From Rhodoblastus acidophilus (GTDB lineage Bacteria > Pseudomonadota > Alphaproteobacteria > Rhizobiales > Beijerinckiaceae): a DNA stretch of 64,000 bases. Shown piece after piece: positions 9,672 through 18,101 of this stretch. Position numbers and translations under genes: made by a program. A model generated the notes under the pieces. The model was not told the DNA's origin. It saw only the letters and a list, made by a program, of their open reading frames with translations, and did not search any database. Numbering within the stretch: position 1 is the stretch's first letter; every line of letters starts with the position of its first letter. Where the stretch lies: assembly GCF_009720655.1 (NCBI RefSeq), contig NZ_WNKS01000001.1:62001-126000 (forward strand), written 5' to 3'.

Positions 9672-10175
9672 ATGACTGAAGACAGCGACTACCAGCCCAA
9701 GGGCCGGCCCCTCACCGGGCGCAAGGTGCTGGTCATGCTCCTCGGCTTTTTCGGCGTGATGGCGGCGGTCAATTTCTACATGGCGCGCGAGGCGATCGCG
9801 ACGCATCCGGGCCTCGACCACAAGAACCCCTACGACGCGGGCGTCGCCTACAACAAGGAAATCGCCGCCGCCAGGGCGCAGGACGCGCTGGGATGGTCAG
9901 TGGGCTTGACCCGCGCGAAAAACGGCGCGGCGACGGAGGTGACCGCGAGCGTCAAGGACAAGGCGGGCCAGCCGGTGACCGGCCTCGAGGCGGCGCTGCA
10001 TTTCGACCATCCCTCCTCCAGCAGGCTGGACGTGGATGTCGCCGCGCCGGCCAAGGCCGCCGGCGTCTATGCTGGCGCCGCCGACCTGCCCCCCGGCCAC
10101 TGGCAGGTGGAGATCGAATTCAAGCGCGCCGGCGAGATTGTGTTCCGCTCCAAAAACACGCTCAACGTCGAGTAA
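9672..10175 (+). CDS. ccoH: cbb3 oxidase assembly protein CcoH/FixH
   Basis: A 167-residue protein with one N-terminal membrane helix (VLVMLLGFFGVMAAVNFYMA) and a periplasmic beta-rich domain, the layout of FixH proteins, which associate with cbb3 subunits during assembly. GAGGAGAGA precedes the ATG. It lies 19 bp after ccoG and 5 bp before ccoI. Conserved features include ARE(A)I near residue 37 and GLSVGLT-like W-S-V-G-L. Confidence 0.93.
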   Translation: MTEDSDYQPKGRPLTGRKVLVMLLGFFGVMAAVNFYMAREAIATHPGLDHKNPYDAGVAYNKEIAAARAQDALGWSVGLTRAKNGAATEVTASVKDKAGQPVTGLEAALHFDHPSSSRLDVDVAAPAKAAGVYAGAADLPPGHWQVEIEFKRAGEIVFRSKNTLNVE

Positions 10176-10180
10176 GCGTC

Positions 10181-12388
10181 ATGGGCGCGGCGCCAGATTT
10201 TTCGCATTTCGTCAGGACCGACGAGGACGGACGGTCGCGGCTCGACCTCGCGATTGACGGCATCACCTGCGCCGCCTGCCTGCCCGACATCGAGACGGCG
10301 ATGAAACGCCTGCCGGGCGTAAAACTGGCGCGGCTCAATCTCACCAGCCATCGTCTCGCGCTCACCTATGACCCGAGCCAGGTGGAGCCGGCCCGCTTCA
10401 CCGGCGTGCTGGAGGCGATCGGCTACCGCGCCTATCCCTACGAGCAGCGGCAGGTCGAGGCCGACGAGCAGGCGCGCTTCACCCTGCTGCTCAAATGTTT
10501 GGGCGTCGCGGTGTTCGCCGCCATGAACATCATGCTGTTGTCGATTTCCGTTTGGTCGGGGCAATCGACGTCGCTGCCGCCCGAAACCCGTGACTTTTTT
10601 CACCTCGTCTCGGCGGTGATCGCGCTTCCCGCCGCCGCCTATGCGGGACAGCCGTTTTTCACTTCGGCCTGGGCGGCGATCCGCCAGCGCCGGCTCAACA
10701 TGGACGTGCCCATCACCATCGGGGTGACGCTGGCGCTGGGCCTGTCGGTCTATGAAACCCAGCATCACGCGGACCATGCCTATTTCGATTCCGCCATCAT
10801 GTTGCTCGCCTTCCTGCTGGCGGGGCGCGTGGTCGATCAGGCGATGCGCCGCCGCACCAAGACGGCGGCGGGAAATCTCGCCGCGCTCAAGGGCGAGAAC
10901 GCGCTGCGTTTTGACGGGGCGGAGTGGGGGCTTGTGCCCGTCGCGGCGCTGGCGACGGGCGACCGGCTGCTGGTGCGCGCCGGCGAGCGGGTGCCCGCCG
11001 ATGGCGTGATCGTCGAGGGGAAAAGCGCCGTCGATGAAAGCGCCATCACCGGCGAAACCGATCCCAAGCCTGTCGAAGCCGGCGACCACGTTTACGCCGG
11101 CACGGTCAACGGCGAGGGCGCGCTGACCGTCGATGTCACGGCGGCCGGCCATTCCGCGCTGATCGACGAGGCGGCGCGGCTGATCGAACAGGCGGGCGCC
11201 GCGCGCTCGCGCTACATGCAGCTTTCGGATCGGGTGTCGCAACTCTATGCGCCCGCTGTGCACCTCACGGCGCTGGTCACCGGCCTGAGCTGGTGGCTGT
11301 TTTTCGGAGCCTCCGCGCATGATGCGCTGGTGATCGCCATTTCGGTGCTGATCATCACCTGCCCCTGCGCGCTGGCGCTGGCGGTGCCGACCGTGCAGGC
11401 GATGGCCTCCGGCGCCTTCTTCCGCTCCGGCCTGTTTTTGAACGACGCGCGCGGCTTGGAAAAACTGGGCGAGATCGACACGGTCGTGTTCGACAAGACG
11501 GGCACGCTCACCCTGCCGCAGCCCGGCGTCGCCAATGCCGACGAGATCCCGGCCGACCTGCTTGAACTCGCTGGCCGTCTGGCGCGCTCCAGCCATCATC
11601 CTCTCGCCCTGGCGCTCGCGCGCAGCCTGCGCGCCGGCGCGCCGCTGCCGGATGCGCGGGAAACGCCGGGGCAGGGGGTGTCCGCTCCGCACGAGGGCGG
11701 CGAGGCGCGGCTGGGCTCCGCCGCGTTCTGCGGCGCGGAGCCTTTGGCGACGGAGACCGAGGCCAGCTCCATTTACATCCGTGCGGGCGGGCGCGTGGCG
11801 CGCCTGTCGATCCGCCAAAACCTGCGGCCCGATGCTGTGAAGATCATCGAGCATCTGCGCGGGGCCGGTCTCGGCTTGCACATCCTTTCCGGAGACCGCG
11901 CCGAGGCCGTGGCGCCGGTGGCGGAAAAACTTGGCGTCGCCGATTGGAGAGGCGGGCAAAAGCCGGCGGAAAAGATCGCGTTTGTGGAAGCCCTGAAGGC
12001 GCAAGGCAAAAAGGTTTTGATGGTCGGCGACGGGCTGAACGACGCCCCGGCGCTGGCCGCCGCCCATGCCTCGATTTCGCCCATTGACGCGGTGCATCTC
12101 ACTCAAGGACAGGCCGACGCCGTGTTTTTGGGAGACCGACTGCTGCCCGTCGCCGCCGCACTGGCGATCTCGAAACATGCTCGCGCCCTGATGACCCAAA
12201 ACCTCACCTTCGCCATCGTCTACAACGCCATTGCGGTTCCTGTCGCCATGGCGGGGCAGGCCTCGCCCCTGTTCGCCGCGCTCGCCATGTCCGGCTCGTC
12301 GATCCTGGTGACGCTGAACGCCTTGCGCTTGCGCGGACCGGGCAAAACCGTCAATCTGCTGGCCAAACCTTTGCGAGATCAGCCATGA
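10181..12388 (+). CDS. ccoI: Cu(I)-exporting P1B-type ATPase CcoI/FixI
   Basis: P-type ATPase that moves Cu(I) to the periplasmic side for the CuB site of the cbb3 oxidase. I start it at ATG 10181 (735 residues), five bases after ccoH; the longer ORF overlaps ccoH and has no family resemblance. The N-terminal metal-binding domain has C30-AA-C33. The transport site is C394-P-C396. The phosphorylation site is D438 in DKTGTLTLP, and the hinge is GDGLNDAPAL. Length fits FixI, which is shorter than CopA-type detoxification pumps. The stop overlaps ccoS as ATGA. Confidence 0.96.
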   Translation: MGAAPDFSHFVRTDEDGRSRLDLAIDGITCAACLPDIETAMKRLPGVKLARLNLTSHRLALTYDPSQVEPARFTGVLEAIGYRAYPYEQRQVEADEQARFTLLLKCLGVAVFAAMNIMLLSISVWSGQSTSLPPETRDFFHLVSAVIALPAAAYAGQPFFTSAWAAIRQRRLNMDVPITIGVTLALGLSVYETQHHADHAYFDSAIMLLAFLLAGRVVDQAMRRRTKTAAGNLAALKGENALRFDGAEWGLVPVAALATGDRLLVRAGERVPADGVIVEGKSAVDESAITGETDPKPVEAGDHVYAGTVNGEGALTVDVTAAGHSALIDEAARLIEQAGAARSRYMQLSDRVSQLYAPAVHLTALVTGLSWWLFFGASAHDALVIAISVLIITCPCALALAVPTVQAMASGAFFRSGLFLNDARGLEKLGEIDTVVFDKTGTLTLPQPGVANADEIPADLLELAGRLARSSHHPLALALARSLRAGAPLPDARETPGQGVSAPHEGGEARLGSAAFCGAEPLATETEASSIYIRAGGRVARLSIRQNLRPDAVKIIEHLRGAGLGLHILSGDRAEAVAPVAEKLGVADWRGGQKPAEKIAFVEALKAQGKKVLMVGDGLNDAPALAAAHASISPIDAVHLTQGQADAVFLGDRLLPVAAALAISKHARALMTQNLTFAIVYNAIAVPVAMAGQASPLFAALAMSGSSILVTLNALRLRGPGKTVNLLAKPLRDQP

Positions 12389-12537
12389 ACGTTCTGGTCT
12401 TCCTCATTCCCCTGGCCATCGCCCTCGGCCTTCTCGCTCTCTACGGGCTGTTCTGGTCGCTCAGGCGCAACCAGTACGAGGACATGGAAGGCGCGGCCTA
12501 CCGCATCCTGCTCGACGACGACATCGAGAAGAAATGA
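12385..12537 (+). CDS. ccoS: cbb3 oxidase assembly small protein CcoS/FixS
   Basis: A 50-residue single-span membrane protein required for cofactor insertion into the cbb3 oxidase. It shows one helix (NVLVFLIPLAIALGLLALYGLFW). The FixS motif follows: basic loop SLRRNQYEDMEGAAYRILLD and acidic tail DDDIEKK. The start overlaps ccoI by four bases and its stop overlaps the next gene by four. It is below the size cut-off of usual ORF lists but fully convincing by context and motif. Confidence 0.95.
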   Translation: MNVLVFLIPLAIALGLLALYGLFWSLRRNQYEDMEGAAYRILLDDDIEKK

Positions 12538-13718
12538 CGGCGATCGAGGATAGCAGCGGGCCGGAGCCGGAGGGCATGGGGGTGGCCCGCGCGGGGCGGC
12601 TTGCCTGCTTTTGCCCGCCCGGCGCGCCTTCGCCGGGTTCGGCTGGTCTCGAGGTCGAGGGGCGCTGGAGCCCCGGCGTGCTCACGTTGGCGGCGGGCTT
12701 CGCGCTGTCGGTTCTGTCGCAAAGCCTGACCCTTGGCATGCTGCCTCTGGCGGGCCGTTTGCTGGCGCCGTCGCCGCACCTCATGTCGGCTCCTTATATC
12801 GCCATGCTGCTCGGCGCGGCGTTGGCGACCTTTCCCGCTTCCTTCCTTCTCGACGCTTTTGGCCGACGCGCGGCGCTGGCGCTGGGCGCGAGCCTCGGCG
12901 TCGCCGGCGGGCTGATCATGGCCTGGGGCCTGAGCTTTTCCCAGTTCGCGCCGTTCTGCCTCGGGGCGTTCTGGCTCGGCGTCGCCCAGGGGTTTTCGTT
13001 CTTTTATCGCCACGAGGCCGCGCTGGGATCGAGCCCCGGCGGTCGCGCGGGCGCAGCTCTGCTCGTGTTCGGCAGCGGCGCGCTGGCGGGCCTGATCGGT
13101 CCGGCGCTCGCGGGCTTCGTCGCCCAGCACGCGCCCGAAAAACTGTTTGCCGCGACGGCGCTGGCGGCGGCGGCGACACAAGTTTTGGTTCTGGTCCTCG
13201 CCGTGCTCACCACGGCGCGCGCGCCCATCCTGCCTTCGGCCGCGCCACGTGAAAGCGCCGCGCCGGACTGGGGCGCGTTTATCGCGCCCAGCCTTATTGC
13301 CGCTCTGGCGTGGTTCGGCATGACGCTGGCGATGGTCGGCGCGCCCGGCGCCATGGCGGGCTGCGGCATCGCCGTTTCCGATATTTTCTCCGCCGTGTCC
13401 TGGCACATCATCGCCATGTACGCCCCGGCCTTTTTCGCCGGCGCGCTGGCGCGGCGTCTGGGCGCCGATGCGACCGCCGGACTCGGCCTCGCGCTGATCG
13501 CGGCGGCCTGGGCCATTGAGGCCTATGCCGGCGACTACTGGCGTTTCGCCGCCGCGCTGATTGTGGTGGCGGTCGGCTGGAGTTTGGCGACGGCGGGCGC
13601 ATCGTTGCGCCTTTACCGCGCAAAACCCTCACGGGCGATGCTGGCCGCTCACGACGCGCTGCTGTTCGTCTCCGCCATGGGCGGCGCCTTCGCCGCCGCG
13701 TTTTTGCCTGTCTCATGA
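12534..13718 (+). CDS. CcoA-like MFS transporter, probable copper importer for cbb3 oxidase
   Basis: A 394-residue major facilitator protein with about 12 hydrophobic segments after a polar N-terminal extension of some 45 residues. The loop FLLDAFGRRAALALGA near residue 105 is the MFS motif A region. Two motifs identify it further: M263-TLA-M267 and H291-IIA-M295, exactly 24 residues from the second Met to the His. These are the motif types and spacing described for the Rhodobacter copper importer CcoA (M233xxxM237 and H261xxxM265, from memory). Sequence around the latter, SWHIIAMYAPAFFAG, also resembles that subfamily. It overlaps ccoS and thiD by four bases each, so it belongs to the oxidase assembly operon. 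Copper import is inferred, not shown. Confidence 0.85.
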   Translation: MTAIEDSSGPEPEGMGVARAGRLACFCPPGAPSPGSAGLEVEGRWSPGVLTLAAGFALSVLSQSLTLGMLPLAGRLLAPSPHLMSAPYIAMLLGAALATFPASFLLDAFGRRAALALGASLGVAGGLIMAWGLSFSQFAPFCLGAFWLGVAQGFSFFYRHEAALGSSPGGRAGAALLVFGSGALAGLIGPALAGFVAQHAPEKLFAATALAAAATQVLVLVLAVLTTARAPILPSAAPRESAAPDWGAFIAPSLIAALAWFGMTLAMVGAPGAMAGCGIAVSDIFSAVSWHIIAMYAPAFFAGALARRLGADATAGLGLALIAAAWAIEAYAGDYWRFAAALIVVAVGWSLATAGASLRLYRAKPSRAMLAAHDALLFVSAMGGAFAAAFLPVS

Positions 13719-14518
13719 GGGCGGGGGGCGCCAAAATCCTGTCGATCGCGGGCTCGGACCCCTCCGGCGGCGCCGGAATCCAGGCCGATCTGAAAACGTT
13801 TGCGGCCTTCGGTTGCTACGGCATGGCGGCGATCAGCGCGCTCACCGCGCAAAACACCCTTGGCGTGCAGGCGGTGAGCGTGGTTCCCGCCGATTTCGTC
13901 GCAAAGCAGATTGAGTCCGTCTTCGCCGACATTGCGGTGGATGCCGTGAAAATCGGCATGGTCGGCGCGCCGGAGAACGCAACCGCCATCGCCGAGGCGC
14001 TCTCCCGCGCCAAAGCGCAAAACATCGTGCTCGATCCCGTGCTGGTGGCGACCAGCGGGCATGAACTCGGCGGCGATGTCATGGCGGCGCCGCTTCGAAA
14101 AATATTTTCGCTGGCGCGAGTCGTGACGCCCAATTTGATCGAAGCCGCGCGTCTGGTGGGCGGCGGAGAGGCGCGCGGCTTGGAAGACATGCGGAATTTG
14201 GCCTTGCGGCTGCACGCCCTCGGCGCCCCGACGGTGCTTGTCAAGGGCGGACATTTGGATGGCGACGCGCTCGACCTGCTCTATGATGGCGCGCAGTTTC
14301 ACGAATTCACCGCGCCGCGTGTTCCCACCCGCAACACCCATGGCACCGGCTGCGCCTTGTCCTCGGCCATTGCGGCGCTGCTGGGGCAGGGTTTCCTGCT
14401 CGCGGAGGCGGTCGGCGGCGCCAAGGCCTGGCTGACGCGCGCGCTGCAAGCCGGCGCGGAGATTCACATTGGCGCGGGCCACGGCCCGCCGCATCACTTT
14501 TGCGATTTATGGACATGA
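13715..14518 (+). CDS. thiD: Hydroxymethylpyrimidine/phosphomethylpyrimidine kinase ThiD
   Basis: Cytoplasmic kinase that phosphorylates HMP and HMP-P for thiamine synthesis, 267 residues, normal length. The N-terminus ILSIAGSDPSGGAGIQADLK carries the substrate-binding signature of the family. The anion-hole motif is NTHGTGCALSSAIAA near residue 208. The start overlaps the MFS gene by four bases and its stop overlaps the next gene by four. Thus it should be cotranscribed with the cbb3 assembly genes, an unexpected pairing. No TPP riboswitch is visible. Confidence 0.95.
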   Translation: MRAGGAKILSIAGSDPSGGAGIQADLKTFAAFGCYGMAAISALTAQNTLGVQAVSVVPADFVAKQIESVFADIAVDAVKIGMVGAPENATAIAEALSRAKAQNIVLDPVLVATSGHELGGDVMAAPLRKIFSLARVVTPNLIEAARLVGGGEARGLEDMRNLALRLHALGAPTVLVKGGHLDGDALDLLYDGAQFHEFTAPRVPTRNTHGTGCALSSAIAALLGQGFLLAEAVGGAKAWLTRALQAGAEIHIGAGHGPPHHFCDLWT

Positions 14519-15609
14519 TCGTCGAAAAACAACGCATCACCATTCCCGAGCTTCGGCTGCTCTGCGGTGCGACGCTCGAAAACGTGCCGGCCGGCTACGA
14601 GACCTACGGGCGGCTCAATGCCGCGCGCGACAACGCCATTCTCGTCTGCCACTATTTTTCGGGAACCAGTCACGCCGCCGGGCGCTACCGCGAAGACGAC
14701 GCCAAGCCGGGCTATTGGGACGAGATCATCGGCCCGGGCAAGGCGGTCGATACGGACAGATTTTTCGTCATCTCCGTAGACAGCCTTTGCAATCTCAACG
14801 CCTTCGACCCGAATGTGGTCACGCTGGGCCCGGCGAGTCCTGACCCCTCGGGCAAACCCTATGGCTTGCGTTTTCCCGCGGTCGCCATCGCCGATTTCGT
14901 CCGGCTGCAAAAGGCCGTGATCGACGCGCTCGGCATCGAGCGGCTGCATGCGGTGATGGGGCCGTCGATGGGCGGTTTGCAGACTTTTGAATGGGCGGCG
15001 TCCTACCCGGAAAAGGTCGGGCGCATCATTCCGGCGATCGCCGCGCCGAATTTCGGCGCCTGGCTCACCGGCTGGCTGTCGCTATGGGCGCAGCCGATCC
15101 GGCTCGACCCCGCTTGGCGCGGCGGCGATTACTATGCGACCGGAGCGCCGCGCGCGGGACTTGAGGCGGCGCTCAAACTGATCACGCTGCACGCGCTCGA
15201 CGCGGAATGGGCGGAGAGCATCGGGCGGGGTCTTGCGCCCGGCGGCGATCCCGCCGACCTCGCCAGCGCGCCCTATGCCATCGAGCAGGCGCTGACCGAG
15301 GCCGCTTGCGATCGGGCGGCGTTGGTGGACGCCAATCATCTGCTCTATCTCGTTCGAGCCAACCAAAGCTATATCCCCGGCGCGGGCGCCGGGGCGCGTG
15401 ACGCCGATGAGGGCTTGAGCCGCATCACGGCGCCGGCGCTGATGCTTTACGCGCCTCTGGATCAGGTTTTCCGCGCCGAATGGATCGCGGCCGCCGCGCG
15501 CAAAATTGGCGCGGAAACGTTTCCGCTTCACGGCCCCTACGGCCATTACAACGGCATCCAGAACATCGCCGACGCGGCGGAGCGCATCAAAACTTTTCTG
15601 GAACGATAA
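14515..15609 (+). CDS. MetX-like alpha/beta hydrolase (homoserine acetyltransferase family)
   Basis: A 364-residue alpha/beta-fold protein related to homoserine O-acetyltransferase. I start it at ATG 14515, overlapping the thiD stop; ATG 14500 and 14509 are alternatives. The nucleophile elbow is GPSMGGLQTFEWA, and GHYNGIQNIAD near the C-terminus supplies the likely catalytic His. True MetX enzymes usually carry a GGCxGTTGPSS segment after strand 3, and here the equivalent reads VVTLGPASPDPSGKPYG. The acyl acceptor may therefore differ from homoserine. The stop is one base from the convergent hisG stop. Confidence 0.8.
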   Translation: MIVEKQRITIPELRLLCGATLENVPAGYETYGRLNAARDNAILVCHYFSGTSHAAGRYREDDAKPGYWDEIIGPGKAVDTDRFFVISVDSLCNLNAFDPNVVTLGPASPDPSGKPYGLRFPAVAIADFVRLQKAVIDALGIERLHAVMGPSMGGLQTFEWAASYPEKVGRIIPAIAAPNFGAWLTGWLSLWAQPIRLDPAWRGGDYYATGAPRAGLEAALKLITLHALDAEWAESIGRGLAPGGDPADLASAPYAIEQALTEAACDRAALVDANHLLYLVRANQSYIPGAGAGARDADEGLSRITAPALMLYAPLDQVFRAEWIAAAARKIGAETFPLHGPYGHYNGIQNIADAAERIKTFLER

Positions 15610-15610
15610 A

Positions 15611-16573
15611 CTACGCCCCCAGGCGCGCGATCAGTTTTTCGTAGAGCGGGTTTTTCGCCGTGAACACGTAATCGCTCTGGCGAATGATCACATCCTCGGC
15701 GCCCTGGCCGATCAGCCAATCGGCGAGCGCCGGCGCCTGCGCCTTGGCGGCGAACATGGTGATGCGGCCGTCGGCGTTGCGGCGACGCAACCGAGCGCCA
15801 AAACCGTCGAGTTTGGCCGCAAAGCCCTCGGGCTCCGCATGCAGGGTGGCGATCAATTCACGGGTGGTGCGCGCCTCTTCCTCCGCCGCGATTCGGGCGA
15901 GGATTTGCCGGGCGGTTTCGCGCAGGGCCGGGCTCCAGGGCGCGGCGAGCGAAGCCACCAGATTGGCCTCCGAGCGCAGGATCACGCCGTCTTCCAAAAC
16001 CTTTAAACCGTTGGCCACTAGCGTCGCGCCCGTCGAGGTGATGTCGACGATCACCTCGGCCTGTCCGGCGGCGGGCGCGCCTTCGGTGGCGCCCAGGCTC
16101 TCGACGATGTGGTAGTCGGTCACTCCCTTTTCGCGGAAAAAGGCGCGCGTCGTGTTGACGTATTTCGTCGCCACCCGCATCCGCGCGCCGCGCCGGGCGC
16201 GAAACCCCATGGCGACATCGTCGAGATCGTCCATGTCGCGCACGTCGATCCAGGCCTGCGGCACGGCGACGACGACATTGGCGTGGCCAAAGCCGAGTTT
16301 GGTCAACAGCTCGACCTTGTCCTGCGCTTCCGCCTCGACGACGAGGTCTTCGCCGGTGACGCCGAAATGTGCGGCGCCGGAGGCGAGATTGCGCACGATT
16401 TCGGAAGCCGAGAGGAAGGCCACCTCGACATTGTCCACGCCGGCGAGCACGCCGCGATAATCCCGGGCGCCGCGCGCCTGCTGCACGGAGAGGCCGGCGC
16501 GGGCGAAAAAGGCGTTGGCGTTTTCTTGCAGGCGGCCTTTCGAGGGAACCGCCAGGACGAGTTTGTCGCTCAT
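15611..16573 (-). CDS. hisG: ATP phosphoribosyltransferase HisG
   Basis: First enzyme of histidine synthesis, condensing ATP and PRPP. The 320-residue protein begins [19 protein letters not shown], and [19 protein letters not shown] near residue 193 is the PRPP-binding signature. About 100 C-terminal residues remain after that ([20 protein letters not shown] onward). The protein is therefore longer than the roughly 210 to 230 residues typical of HisZ-dependent enzymes, yet hisZ lies one base upstream. It is transcribed after hisZ. Confidence 0.93.
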   Translation of the reverse strand: MSDKLVLAVPSKGRLQENANAFFARAGLSVQQARGARDYRGVLAGVDNVEVAFLSASEIVRNLASGAAHFGVTGEDLVVEAEAQDKVELLTKLGFGHANVVVAVPQAWIDVRDMDDLDDVAMGFRARRGARMRVATKYVNTTRAFFREKGVTDYHIVESLGATEGAPAAGQAEVIVDITSTGATLVANGLKVLEDGVILRSEANLVASLAAPWSPALRETARQILARIAAEEEARTTRELIATLHAEPEGFAAKLDGFGARLRRRNADGRITMFAAKAQAPALADWLIGQGAEDVIIRQSDYVFTAKNPLYEKLIARLGA

Positions 16574-16574
16574 G

Positions 16575-17648
16575 TCACAGCCGCTCCATCCAGATCGCCG
16601 CGCCGACCGCGGGTATGTCGTTTTGTGCGCCCAGAATTTTCAACAGACGGTCGTAACGGCCGCCGGCGATCACCGGCCGTCCATTCGCCTGATCGGCTTT
16701 GAAAGCCTCGAACACGAAGCCGGTGTAATAATCGAGATTGCGAGCGAAACCGGCGGAAAACTCGAGGCTGTTCAGGTCGATGCCTCGCGCGGCGAAAAAA
16801 TTCAGGCGCTGATCGAAGGCGTCCATGGCCGCCTGGAGATCGAGCTGTGCGGCGGCGAACAGGGCGCGCAATTCCGCGGAGGCCTGGTCCGGCTGTCCCG
16901 ATATGGCGAAGAATTGTTCGAGCAAGCCGCGCTTGGCGGCGTCGAGGCCCGCGTCCGAGCGCAATTCCGCCTGTTCCAGAAAACGTTCGGCGATTTCGTT
17001 CGCGGTGCGGCCGCCGAGCGCGGAAATATCGGCGATTTTCAACAGGTCTTCGACCAGGGCGCGCGCGCCGGCCTTGTCGGCGCCATCGAGCGCCGCCAGC
17101 ACGCCGGAGTGATCGGCCCGGCCCTGTTTGGGCGTCAAAATTTCGGCGATGGGCTGGCCCTTGATCAGGCCGGAATGGATGCGCCGCAGCCAGACGGCAG
17201 GCAAGTCGAGTTTTTCAAGCAGCGCGGCGACCAGCGCGGCGTCGCCCATGCGCACGATCCAGGGGCCGGGACCGGCGGTCTCCAGCGCCAGGGCCAGGAT
17301 TTCGGAATCGGCCGCCTCACGGTCGGTGCGACCAAAATTTTCCAGGCCGGTTTGCAAGAATTCCGTCTTCTTGCCGGGGGACAGCCGGAACACCGGGCCT
17401 CCGGCGCACATCGCGGAGGGTTCGCCGGCTTCGGGCGAGGCCAGATAGGCGAGCGACAGCGGAATGGTGAATTCCGGCCGCAGGCAATATTCGCGCGCGC
17501 CGTCGGAGGCGAGCATCAGGTTGCCCCGCATGTCCTCGCCGGACAGGTCGAGAAAGACGGAAGCCGGCTGCAGAATGCCGGGGTCGCAGATGCGATAGCC
17601 CGCGCCCTCGAGTCTGTGCAAAATGTCCTCGTCCTGACCGGCGCTCAT
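16575..17648 (-). CDS. hisZ: ATP phosphoribosyltransferase regulatory subunit HisZ
   Basis: A 357-residue paralogue of histidyl-tRNA synthetase that acts as regulatory subunit for HisG. It keeps the class II synthetase fold signatures ([20 protein letters not shown] near residue 40, [16 protein letters not shown] and [12 protein letters not shown] near the C-terminus) but has no anticodon-binding domain. The spacing of one base to hisG argues for coupled expression. Placement next to hisS and a small exported protein is seen here. Confidence 0.9.
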   Translation of the reverse strand: MSAGQDEDILHRLEGAGYRICDPGILQPASVFLDLSGEDMRGNLMLASDGAREYCLRPEFTIPLSLAYLASPEAGEPSAMCAGGPVFRLSPGKKTEFLQTGLENFGRTDREAADSEILALALETAGPGPWIVRMGDAALVAALLEKLDLPAVWLRRIHSGLIKGQPIAEILTPKQGRADHSGVLAALDGADKAGARALVEDLLKIADISALGGRTANEIAERFLEQAELRSDAGLDAAKRGLLEQFFAISGQPDQASAELRALFAAAQLDLQAAMDAFDQRLNFFAARGIDLNSLEFSAGFARNLDYYTGFVFEAFKADQANGRPVIAGGRYDRLLKILGAQNDIPAVGAAIWMERL

Positions 17649-17730
17649 GCCACGCTCCGCGAATTTTGCCTCGCTTTAGCAAGTTCGCGTCGCGAAAGCA
17701 CTTGCTTTTGCAGGTCAGGGTGAAGGGCGC

Positions 17731-18084
17731 TCATTCCGGGACCTTCAGCTTCTTGTCCTTGCGGCAGGCCGACAGCACTTTCTGCTTGAACGTGTCGATC
17801 TTCACCACCTGCATGGACTTGACATCGAAGGCGCCGCCGATGCAGCCGCAAGCATAGCCGTATGCGCCGTTGGTCTTGACGTAATCATGTTCGGAGAGGT
17901 CGGGAACCTGGTCCATGCCGGGGTCGCGGTCATCGCCCTGCGTGGTCATGATCCAGTCGCCCTGGCCGTCGGTGAGCCAATAATTTCCCGGCGTCGGGTT
18001 GACCACATAGCCGCAGCGGGTTTCGGCGAGCGCCGAGCCCGCGCAGGCCTGGACGACGCCAAGGGCGAGGACGATGCGGCGCAT
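17731..18084 (-). CDS. Exported DUF4087 family protein
   Basis: A 117-residue secreted or periplasmic protein of unknown function. I start it at ATG 18084 since TTTGGGAGA lies upstream and the next residues form a signal peptide (MRRIVLALGVVQACAGSALA, cut before ETRCG). The mature part begins ETRCGYVVNPTPGNYWLTDG, which I recognise as the DUF4087 pattern. Cysteines in TRCGY, GYACGCIGG and SACRK could form disulfides. It sits between hisS and hisZ in the same direction, 17 bp after hisS, but a link to histidine synthesis is not evident. Confidence 0.8.
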   Translation of the reverse strand: MRRIVLALGVVQACAGSALAETRCGYVVNPTPGNYWLTDGQGDWIMTTQGDDRDPGMDQVPDLSEHDYVKTNGAYGYACGCIGGAFDVKSMQVVKIDTFKQKVLSACRKDKKLKVPE

Positions 18085-18101
18085 GAAAATTCTCCCAAAG
18101 C

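Noticed and set aside
9893-10180. 96-codon N-terminal extension of CcoI
   Set aside because: It overlaps ccoH in another frame and has no family resemblance; ATG 10181 fits FixI length and operon spacing.
10067-12199. 710-codon open frame on the minus strand across ccoI
   Set aside because: Arg/Gln/His-rich shadow of ccoI without recognisable domains.
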